DNA of 7,298 nt, taken from contig PFAR01000035.1 in NCBI GenBank assembly GCA_002773655.1, positions 22,912-30,209 on the forward strand. The letters are read 5' to 3'. A program made the position numbers and the translations under genes. Source of the DNA: Candidatus Falkowbacteria bacterium CG10_big_fil_rev_8_21_14_0_10_43_10. GTDB lineage: Bacteria; Patescibacteriota; Patescibacteriia; Patescibacteriales; XYC2-FULL-47-12. Within the stretch, counting starts at the first letter, position 1. Every line of letters starts with the position of its first letter. Below, piece after piece: positions 1-5,857 of this stretch. The notes beneath the pieces are model-generated. The model did not search any database. It saw only the letters and a list, made by a program, of their open reading frames with translations, and was not told where the DNA came from.

Positions 1-128
1 AGTGATAAGAATCGCATTACATTATAGGCGGTGTTCCCATCACCCAAATAGTAGCGTTTGCCGTCGGAAGGGTTAATATACCAGGCCTCGCCATGGGATT
101 CAACTTGCAGGGCGATTCTGCCTTTTAA
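1..128 (-). repeat. Surface repeat unit 2, cut by the window edge
   Basis: Residues 823-864 read LKGRIALQVE, SHGEAWYINP, SDGKRYYLGDG, NTAYNVMRFLS and run off the window. The unit aligns with unit 1 with a spacing of 122 residues. By comparison with unit 1, about a dozen more residues (LGIT.. and on) should follow beyond position 1. A Tyr/Asn/Gln stretch and IDR (813-822) link it to the calcium-loop segment. Confidence 0.7.
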
Positions 129-2594
129 CCGGTCAATTAACCTTTGATTATAAGCATATTTTCCGCTGGCGCTGTTTGGTTTATAGCCGGATAATATCTC
201 CGTTTTATCATCAAAGCCGTCGCTATCGGTATCGGCTTTGTCGGGGTTAGTGCCAAGCGCTGTTTCCAAATTATCCGGAATGCCGTCGCCGTCCGTATCT
301 TTAAGAGTATAAATTTTATCCTGAATGCCTATCGGAATAGTTTCCAAATCTTTATTAGTGATGCCTAACCCCAAAGCACGCATGATATCGTAGGCGGCCA
401 GCCCGTCTTGCATATAAAACTTATTCTCCGAATTCGGGTCAACGTACCAGGCCTCGCCGTTAGCTTCCGTTTGCAACAAAATCCGGCCCTTGACGCGCTC
501 GGACAGCGCTTTATCCACTTTTTCCACGAGTCGTTTTTCCATGTCAATCACTTTTTGCGATAGTTCGGAGATGGTGCGCTCCAGCTTTAAAATAAGACTA
601 TCAACGGACTTGCCTGTTTGATCGCCGGCAGTATCTTTCTGACCTGGCGAAACATCTTGAGGTTGGTTTGATTGTTCAATCGCTTCGCCCTTAATGGCTA
701 CTTTAAAAAATCCTGAATTATCAAACCTATTGCTGTCGCCGATAAAAAATTCAACTGTCCGATAACTTGAGCCCAGGTTTGCTCTGAAAACATACTGGCT
801 GCCTTTGATATATTTTTGCGGCCAGATATCGGCAACTTTCCGGTTATTGATTTGAAGACCATATTCTTTGGCAGGTACTGGATTAATAGGATTTCCATTA
901 TTGTCCGTCAGTATGTAATAGGCGTCGGAAAGGCTTTTACCGTTAACCTGAATTATGCCATCCATCATAATTTCTATAATGCCTTTATACTTAAAACTTG
1001 ACTCAACCGGATGTTGGGAATCATTAGTAACGGCATTAACAATTAGCCATTCATTATAGCCAGTTGGCAATTTGCCAAGCTGATTGAGATTGCTATAAAA
1101 TGTTATTTCGCCCTCATTGGCGACATAAGTATTATTACTAATATTATTAACGGTAATTGTTTTTGTATAGGTATTATTGTTTTCGTCTTTTTCGGCAATA
1201 TTATTATCAGCATCAACTTTAGCCAGCAGTGAATATGTCCCTGGGTTGATATCATCAAATGAAACAGACCCGACTTCACCTGATTTTATTGTCTTGACGC
1301 CTGTGGCATATCCCCCATATAAAACAGATACATCGCCAAAGAACGCTTTATTTGTTGTTTCCGTAAGTGCCACGGTAAATTCATCGGAAACAGCATCAGG
1401 CCCTAAATTACCAATTATCACTTTTATTCCGCCATCCTCGGCGACAATATCCTTAATAAAAAGTTCAGCCTGCTTACTTGTTTTATTTATCTCTGTAGTA
1501 GAGCCAATAGTAATTGTTTTAGTGAAAGTATTATTGTTTTCATTTGACTCATTTATAATATTTCGCGGGTCTATTGAAAATTTAACTGAATTTAATTTGC
1601 CATCTGCCTCAATATCAATAAATTTTAAATTCATAGTATAGGCCCGCACATAATTGGAGATATTTGATCCCGCGTATATTTCTGTTTTGCCATTCGCTGT
1701 TGCATGCAAAATCCAAGAATCCAAATAAGTATTAACTTTATTTATGTCTTCAATCTCTAGGTATGCAAGTGGAATTCCTGCCACTGGCCAGCCGGATTGC
1801 GTTCCATCTGAAATATATGTCTTAAAACTACTCTCTTTAATAACTAAATCCGGCAATCCGGTAAAATTAACACTGCCCTTTAAAGTAGTGAAAGTTTTTT
1901 CCCCGCTGTAAACTCCTCCCGTTCCGTCGTTTGCTGAATTTGAATAAACTTTATATTTATACGTTCCGGGCGTTAACCAGCTAATAGTAAATTCATGGCT
2001 TTTGGAATTGCTTGAATTTTGATTATTAATAAACGCTTTTTGCCCGTCTATCCAATATATTACCATATCCCTGTATGTTGTTATATTGGTGCTGTATTTA
2101 ATGACAGCGGATGTTTCCGTGATATTAATCGCCTCCAGATTCTCTATTACTATTAAAGTGTCCGGGTCTCCTAATTCGTCTACTTTTATTGCTTTAGTTA
2201 AAATGTTATTACTCTCGTTGCTCTCCGTAACTTTATTATTGAAATCAACTTCAGTTTTAAAGTTATACGTGCCGTTAGCTAATGGTTCGGCATCAACATA
2301 TATGTTTGAATTAGGGCCAAGCGGACTGTCAGCTGTAAATTCCTGGCCAGTAGTCCAGCTTTTTCCGGAATTCAAGTCTGTTATTTTTATTTGCACTGAT
2401 TCTGCTAAAGCAGAACTGGAAATATTCTTTATTACCGGAGTTAAGGTGTTATGGCCAGGCCGAATAATTATATCTTCCACTATTAAATCAGGCAGCCCGA
2501 CTTCAGCTTTCGCGTAAAAATTAATTACGAAAAAACTTGCTGTAAAAACAAAAAATAAACTCGCGTTAAAAATAATCTTATTAAAATTATTCAT
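1..2594 (-). CDS. Large secreted modular surface protein (CARDB, Fn3-like, coiled coil, TSP3 loops, surface repeats), 3'-partial
   Basis: Translated by hand from the ATG at 2594, the frame is open for 864 codons to the left edge. It has no stop in the window, so the C-terminus is missing. Residues 1-30 are a signal peptide (hydrophobic 13-26, likely cleavage after YAKA). The order is then: CARDB 1 (34-138, starting LPDLIV and ending ESNESNN); an Fn3-like domain (~146-238, ITETSAVIKYSTN ... LTPGTYKYKVYS ... EKTFTTL); CARDB 2 (246-363, GLPDLVIKES ... ESNENNNTFTKTITI); a CARDB-like domain (~376-482, ending EKDENNNTYTKTITV); a beta-rich region (~487-636) ending FFIGDSNRFDNSGFFKVAI, perhaps a lectin-like fold; a polar Gln/Asp linker; a coiled coil (~667-700, a/d residues L671, I675, L678, V682, M685, L689); surface repeat 1 (701-756); TSP3-type Asp loops (766-807); and surface repeat 2 (823 onward). 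CARDB and Fn3 domains are adhesive or scaffolding folds in secreted proteins. An adhesin or wall-associated filament is likely but inferred. The start overlaps the upstream gene by 8 bases and has a good Shine-Dalgarno. Confidence 0.88.
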   Translation of the reverse strand, partial: MNNFNKIIFNASLFFVFTASFFVINFYAKAEVGLPDLIVEDIIIRPGHNTLTPVIKNISSSALAESVQIKITDLNSGKSWTTGQEFTADSPLGPNSNIYVDAEPLANGTYNFKTEVDFNNKVTESNESNNILTKAIKVDELGDPDTLIVIENLEAINITETSAVIKYSTNITTYRDMVIYWIDGQKAFINNQNSSNSKSHEFTISWLTPGTYKYKVYSNSANDGTGGVYSGEKTFTTLKGSVNFTGLPDLVIKESSFKTYISDGTQSGWPVAGIPLAYLEIEDINKVNTYLDSWILHATANGKTEIYAGSNISNYVRAYTMNLKFIDIEADGKLNSVKFSIDPRNIINESNENNNTFTKTITIGSTTEINKTSKQAELFIKDIVAEDGGIKVIIGNLGPDAVSDEFTVALTETTNKAFFGDVSVLYGGYATGVKTIKSGEVGSVSFDDINPGTYSLLAKVDADNNIAEKDENNNTYTKTITVNNISNNTYVANEGEITFYSNLNQLGKLPTGYNEWLIVNAVTNDSQHPVESSFKYKGIIEIMMDGIIQVNGKSLSDAYYILTDNNGNPINPVPAKEYGLQINNRKVADIWPQKYIKGSQYVFRANLGSSYRTVEFFIGDSNRFDNSGFFKVAIKGEAIEQSNQPQDVSPGQKDTAGDQTGKSVDSLILKLERTISELSQKVIDMEKRLVEKVDKALSERVKGRILLQTEANGEAWYVDPNSENKFYMQDGLAAYDIMRALGLGITNKDLETIPIGIQDKIYTLKDTDGDGIPDNLETALGTNPDKADTDSDGFDDKTEILSGYKPNSASGKYAYNQRLIDRLKGRIALQVESHGEAWYINPSDGKRYYLGDGNTAYNVMRFLS
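174..299 (-). other. TSP3-type calcium-binding Asp loops
   Basis: Residues 766-807 contain two Asp-rich loops: DTDGDGIPDNLE (766-777) followed by TALGTNP, and DTDSDGFDDKTE (788-799) followed by ILSGYKPN. The spacing and the 'DG(I/F).D..E...GT.P' pattern match bacterial thrombospondin type 3 repeats, in which Asp carboxylates bind Ca2+ outside the cell. They sit exactly between the two surface repeats, so calcium may stiffen or orient that linker. Calcium binding is inferred from the family. Confidence 0.75.
327..494 (-). repeat. Surface repeat unit 1 (VKGRILLQ...GEAWYV...AAYDIMR)
   Basis: Residues 701-756 of the secreted protein. Conserved positions shared with unit 2 are KGRI.LQ.E, GEAWY, a .NP-like turn, a K.(F/Y)Y strand, DG..AY and .MR.L. 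Unit 1 continues LGLGITNKDLETIP. The DNA behind GEAWY keeps a 14-base identity (445-458 and 79-92 on the plus strand). I recognise this motif from memory as common in proteins of Patescibacteria, often near the C-terminus. I know of no proven function; wall or surface attachment is a guess. Confidence 0.75.
1149..2495 (-). repeat. Three CARDB or CARDB-like domains, with an Fn3-like domain between the first two
   Basis: The CARDB-type units cover about 2495-2181, 1859-1506 and 1469-1149. The first two open with the LPDL(I/V) strand, and all three close with the family's Asp/Asn-rich hairpin: ESNESNN, ESNENNN and EKDENNN, followed by T.K.I.V-like strands. The Fn3-like unit lies at about 2159-1883. 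Units 2 and 3 keep DNA-level similarity at their ends: about 37 bases from 1510 and from 1153 (both starting GTAATTGTTTT on the plus strand) are largely the same, which suggests duplication within the gene. The third unit is the most diverged at its start. Confidence 0.75.
2505..2594 (-). other. Sec signal peptide of the large secreted protein
   Basis: Codons 1-30 encode a short polar N-region with one Lys (K6), an uninterrupted hydrophobic core (about residues 13-26, rich in F, V, A) and the cleavage-like end FYAKA before E31. No lipobox Cys is present, so it looks like a type I signal peptide rather than a lipoprotein signal. The mature protein begins at about EVGLPDLIV, directly with the first CARDB domain. 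Confidence 0.75.
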
Positions 2595-4479
2595 ACTCCA
2601 CCTTTCCCTGCCCCTTCCCTACTCCGTCATCTTCTAAATTCGTCGTTTTAGCTTTGCCGGTTAAAACGATTACGCCATTAGTTTCTTTATCTTTGGCTTC
2701 AACGCGGGGCTGATTTAAGACAGTTAAAATTTTGTTCCGGTCGCTCTCGGCCGGAGTAACGCTGATGGAAAAATCAAACATCGCCGGCTGGCTGACCGCG
2801 TCCCAGCTGTTTATTTTCCAGGTTATTTTCCGCTGGCCGGCGTCGTAGCCGACACTGCCCATATTCTCGTTATAATTATTCTCCCACTTTATATTTTCAG
2901 GCAATTCGGTGGTTATTTCTATATTCTCCAAATCATGCAGACTATTGGTAAGCGTCCAATAGGCCCGGTAAGTTGTCTTTTCCCCGACTTTCGGCGGGAG
3001 CGGACCTTCCCCAATTGATACGTTATTGCGGTCAAAATACCGCAGTTCGCTGGTAAAATTCAGATCGCTGTTGACCCGGCTGGTAATTTGCGCGATTGGA
3101 GTGCCATCGCTTTTAATAGCGCTATTAACGCTGTAATCAAGCGAAGCAACCACCCTTAAATCATTAGCCGGCACATCTTTAATTTGATCGCGCGGTTTTA
3201 TCTTGAGGGAAAATCCAAAGCTGTTTTCCTCTCCGGGGGAAATTTCCGCCAATTCTCCCAGTTCCTCTTTGGTCCACATAATCGTGTCGCCTTTTACCTC
3301 GCCTTTGTTGCCGTCAACCAGCGCCCTCCAGTCCACTATTTTAGAGTTGACAACCGCCATAATAATAACATTTTTTAAGCTGGCCTCGCTGGCATTTTTA
3401 TAATGGGCGACATAATTGAGAGTGTCGCCGAAATTAACCGGCTTGTCGGCGGCGGAACCGTTAACTGACAGGCTTAAATTTAAAGCTCCCTCCGCTACGA
3501 TCGGCGAAAATTCATATTCATAAAACGGGTAATATTTGATGCCGGCCGCCGCCGCCTGCGGAGCCTCTAAAATTAATTTTATTTTTTCTTCGTTTTTCGG
3601 CTGGCTGACATAGGTGCCTTTAATTGCCAGTTTTTGCTGGGCGTCAGTCACCTCTTTAATTTCCCAGGAGCTTTCTGCGCCGGCGGCAACGACAAAATTT
3701 TCGCCATGCTCCAGCCTTGCCCGAAAACTATCGATAAAATTCTCTTTCTGCCGGGCGTATGTTAAAATAATTTCCGACTCTTCATTGACATTAAAGAACG
3801 AAGACGCCTCCACGCCAGAACTGATTCCGGTTGAAACGATTTTAGTAATAAAATCATCTTCGGCGCTGAAAGTCGAACTGAAATTTTCCGGCCGGTAAGC
3901 AATGGCCGCCGCTAACTCCGCCTGGCTTAGAGCCGGGCCGATGATTTTCCCTTTTATCTCGATTCGGGCGCTGCGTTTAGTATCCACCTGCTCAAATTCC
4001 CAAATGCTGCTGTCTCGCGCCGGCGGCGGCACAGCGTCAACAAAGGCGAAATTATTCGGGTAAGTAAGGTATATTTCCACGTTTTTTAAATTAAATTCGC
4101 TTAAATTTTTATATTGTATTTCATAAATAACCTCCTGGCCGGCGACAACTTCTTCCGGCCCGATAATTTTGAATTCAATATCTTTCGAGTCAAGGCGGCC
4201 GCCCTGCTGGAGAATAAAAAAAGATACCCAGGAAATCCCGGCTAATACCAAAAGCAGCGCTAAAAAAGTCCAGGCAATCTTCACCCAGGGATTAATTTCC
4301 CGGCGCCTGACATTGATATTATCCTTATTTTGGCCGTTCTTCGAAATAGGCACTAGCGGAGACTCGTCTTCGTAAATTTCTTTCAATTCCTGGTCGATAT
4401 TATTATCTTTTTCCCGTTCTTTCAATAACTCGCCAAAGCCTTTTTCTGATTCTTCTGTTTTATTTTTTTTGGCATACAT
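2587..4479 (-). CDS. Single-pass membrane protein with DUF11-like extracellular repeats
   Basis: This 630-residue protein is not a recognised named gene. Residues 1-60 are highly charged (rich in K, E, D) and end in RRR (58-60). One strong transmembrane helix spans about 65-90 (WVKIAWTFLALLLVLAGISW and on). The positive-inside rule puts the N-terminus in the cytoplasm and the remaining ~540 residues outside. The exterior contains at least three similar beta-sandwich-like modules, about 101-195, 335-428 and 474-578. Each has a core like 'G..v.Y...Y.N.s...L.nv.i....P' followed by a Trp strand (SIWEFEQV, TIMWTKEEL, KITWKINSW) and a hydrophobic strand. That pattern matches the DUF11/conserved-repeat family of surface proteins. 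Residues ~210-325 form a less clear module, and the tail (610-630) is Gly/Asp/Glu-rich with no sorting signal visible. The start lies 12 bases after the murF stop with no Shine-Dalgarno, only A/T. Its last codons overlap the start of the next gene. The role is probably structural, in the envelope or at the surface; no enzyme motif is seen. Confidence 0.85.
   Translation of the reverse strand: MYAKKNKTEESEKGFGELLKEREKDNNIDQELKEIYEDESPLVPISKNGQNKDNINVRRREINPWVKIAWTFLALLLVLAGISWVSFFILQQGGRLDSKDIEFKIIGPEEVVAGQEVIYEIQYKNLSEFNLKNVEIYLTYPNNFAFVDAVPPPARDSSIWEFEQVDTKRSARIEIKGKIIGPALSQAELAAAIAYRPENFSSTFSAEDDFITKIVSTGISSGVEASSFFNVNEESEIILTYARQKENFIDSFRARLEHGENFVVAAGAESSWEIKEVTDAQQKLAIKGTYVSQPKNEEKIKLILEAPQAAAAGIKYYPFYEYEFSPIVAEGALNLSLSVNGSAADKPVNFGDTLNYVAHYKNASEASLKNVIIMAVVNSKIVDWRALVDGNKGEVKGDTIMWTKEELGELAEISPGEENSFGFSLKIKPRDQIKDVPANDLRVVASLDYSVNSAIKSDGTPIAQITSRVNSDLNFTSELRYFDRNNVSIGEGPLPPKVGEKTTYRAYWTLTNSLHDLENIEITTELPENIKWENNYNENMGSVGYDAGQRKITWKINSWDAVSQPAMFDFSISVTPAESDRNKILTVLNQPRVEAKDKETNGVIVLTGKAKTTNLEDDGVGKGQGKVEYE
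2595..2607 (-). promoter_or_regulatory. Shine-Dalgarno of the large secreted protein, within the upstream gene
   Basis: Read on the minus strand the bases are GGAAAGGTGGAGT followed directly by ATG. AAGG sits 6 bases before the start codon and GGAG 1 base before it. The site lies within the last codons of the upstream membrane-protein gene, whose TAA stop (2589-2587) is inside the new frame's first codons (ATGAATAA). This supports the ATG at 2594 as the start and suggests translational coupling. It is the clearest ribosome-binding site next to any start seen here. Confidence 0.7.
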
Positions 4480-4491
4480 AATAATTATTTT

Positions 4492-5808
4492 TTATTTTTT
4501 TAGCCATTCTTTGCTTTGTCTCACTAACAACTCCCCCGCCTGTTCCGGTTCGGCCATTATTTCCTTTACGATTTTTTCCATTCTTATTCTCTGGGAACCT
4601 TTTACTAAAATCAAATCGCCCGGCTTAATTCTGTCTTCAATAAATTTTTTTGCTTCGTCGGAATTATCAAAATTAAAGATATGATTTCCATCTGTTCCCG
4701 CTTTCTCCGCCGCCCGGGCAATGTCGCGCGCCCGCTCGCCCACGGTAATTAAAATATCAATCCCCAGCCGGGCCGCCTGGCGTCCTATTTCCTGATGGGA
4801 TTTTATGCTCATATAGCCTAATTCCAGCATATCGCCCAATACTGCGACGCGGCGGCGGCCGGCAGCTAACGGAACTTTGCTTAATAAATCCAGGGCGACT
4901 GACGTTGAAGCCGGAGCGGCATTATAGCTGTCGTCTATTATTATACTGTTTTTTATCCCCTTGATTAAATTTGTCCTGCCTTTGGGCGGATTAAATTTTT
5001 TTAAAGCCTGCGCCGCTTCAACCATATTTATCCCGTAAATACCGCCTACCGCCACTGCCGCCAAAGCGGCATAAACCTGTCCGGTCCCCAAACTGCGCGG
5101 CATCAATATCGGCACAACCGCGCCCTGATAACTGACTTTAAAGCTAATGCCCTGCAAGTTATTTATATCTCTTGAATTTCCACTATAGCTAAAATTCACA
5201 TAGTCGGCTGTTATATCCGCTTTTTTGTTAAAGCCATAGGTTATTTTTTTGGCCGCAGCCTTATTTTTCATCCCCGCCACGCTCTGGTCGTCAATATTTA
5301 AAATCGCCCAGCCGTCTTTATCCAGCCCCGCCACCAATCTTTCTTTTTCTTCTTTAATGTCTGATAGTTTTTTAAAATTTTCCAAATGCACGGCGTCGAC
5401 TTTTGTTACTATGCCAATATACGGTTTTACAATCTTTAGTAAGTATTTCATGTCTTTCGGACGGTCCACTCCCATCTCTAAAATCAAAATTCGCGGATAG
5501 CTTCTATCTCTCAATAAAATTAGCCGGACAGCGCGCAAAACGACCGCCACCCAGCCGCCAATATTTTTGCCGGGAGACTCCGCCCCGATAATAGTCAGCG
5601 GCAGTCCGATTTCATTATTATAATTTCCCGAACTGCGCCGTACGTTATATTTGCTTGCCAGTACGGTATAAACCGCCTCTTTAGCGCTAGTCTTGCCCAC
5701 GCTACCGGTAATGCCGATGATCCTGGGCTTGTATTTCCAAAGGATGAGTTTGGCAAATATTTTTAATTTTAGTTGGAGTAATTTTTTCATAAAATAATCG
5801 CGACGCAT
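4492..5808 (-). CDS. murF: MurF-type UDP-MurNAc-tripeptide:D-Ala-D-Ala ligase, short N-terminal variant
   Basis: MurF is the ATP-dependent cytoplasmic ligase that adds D-Ala-D-Ala to the UDP-MurNAc-peptide. The 438 residues show the Mur ligase P-loop GITGSVGKTS (32-41), the MurF signature GNYNNEIGLPLT (61-72), EMG (111-113), HLENF (141-145), PKGR (275-278), DDSYNAAP (292-299), LGDMLELG (324-331) and VKGSQRIRMEKIV (402-414). The P-loop begins about 35 residues in, against about 110 in E. coli MurF, so the usual N-terminal domain that holds the UDP moiety is missing. In its place are a short Lys/hydrophobic helix (7-26) and an internal insert (about 79-105) with a hydrophobic stretch, WVAVVLRAVRLILL, which could touch the membrane. 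The start is uncertain. Met1 at 5808 lies inside a repeat and has no Shine-Dalgarno; Met7 at 5790 gives a more natural MKKLLQLKLK start but also lacks one. Family assignment is firm; exact substrate use without the first domain is inference. Confidence 0.9.
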   Translation of the reverse strand: MRRDYFMKKLLQLKLKIFAKLILWKYKPRIIGITGSVGKTSAKEAVYTVLASKYNVRRSSGNYNNEIGLPLTIIGAESPGKNIGGWVAVVLRAVRLILLRDRSYPRILILEMGVDRPKDMKYLLKIVKPYIGIVTKVDAVHLENFKKLSDIKEEKERLVAGLDKDGWAILNIDDQSVAGMKNKAAAKKITYGFNKKADITADYVNFSYSGNSRDINNLQGISFKVSYQGAVVPILMPRSLGTGQVYAALAAVAVGGIYGINMVEAAQALKKFNPPKGRTNLIKGIKNSIIIDDSYNAAPASTSVALDLLSKVPLAAGRRRVAVLGDMLELGYMSIKSHQEIGRQAARLGIDILITVGERARDIARAAEKAGTDGNHIFNFDNSDEAKKFIEDRIKPGDLILVKGSQRIRMEKIVKEIMAEPEQAGELLVRQSKEWLKK

Positions 5809-5857
5809 AACTCATGGCACATAACGCTAAGAGTTAAAAGCGTTATACGTTATGTGG
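5806..5857. repeat. Intergenic hairpin built from GTTAT/ATAAC repeats between ftsI and murF
   Basis: The 49-base gap and the first murF codon hold several copies of a short degenerate unit, CATAAC on one side and GCGTTAT/ACGTTAT on the other. Two alternative pairings are visible: CACATAACG (5818-5826) with CGTTATGTG (5848-5856), 9 bp; and ATAACGCT (5821-5828) with AGCGTTAT (5839-5846), 8 bp with a 10-base loop. The left arm can pair with either copy, since GCGTTAT and ACGTTAT lie in tandem. No T-run follows on the minus strand, so it is not a classical rho-independent terminator. It may be a small dispersed repeat or an RNA-processing element. Confidence 0.6.

Noticed and set aside
174..299. 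EF-hand calcium domains
   Set aside because: The Asp loops are not flanked by the helices of an EF-hand, and the 'DGIPD..E...GTNP' context fits bacterial TSP3 loops better.
698..898. 66-codon minus-strand frame
   Set aside because: It is in a different frame within the large secreted-protein gene, which is continuous across this stretch.
1177..1641. 154-codon open frame on the plus strand
   Set aside because: It lies antisense to the CARDB part of the large minus-strand gene, whose protein has clear domain signatures. The plus product is low-complexity Ser/Ile/Val-rich with no recognisable motif.
2086..2517. 143-codon open frame on the plus strand
   Set aside because: Antisense to the first CARDB and Fn3-like domains; no motif, and explained as a shadow of the real frame.
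5818..5856. Rho-independent terminator after ftsI
   Set aside because: The stem is AT-rich with alternative pairings, and no T-run follows on the minus strand. A transcript break before murF is not supported.
5806..5857. CRISPR or short tandem array
   Set aside because: Units are only about 7 bases, degenerate and partly inverted, with no spacers and no cas genes nearby.
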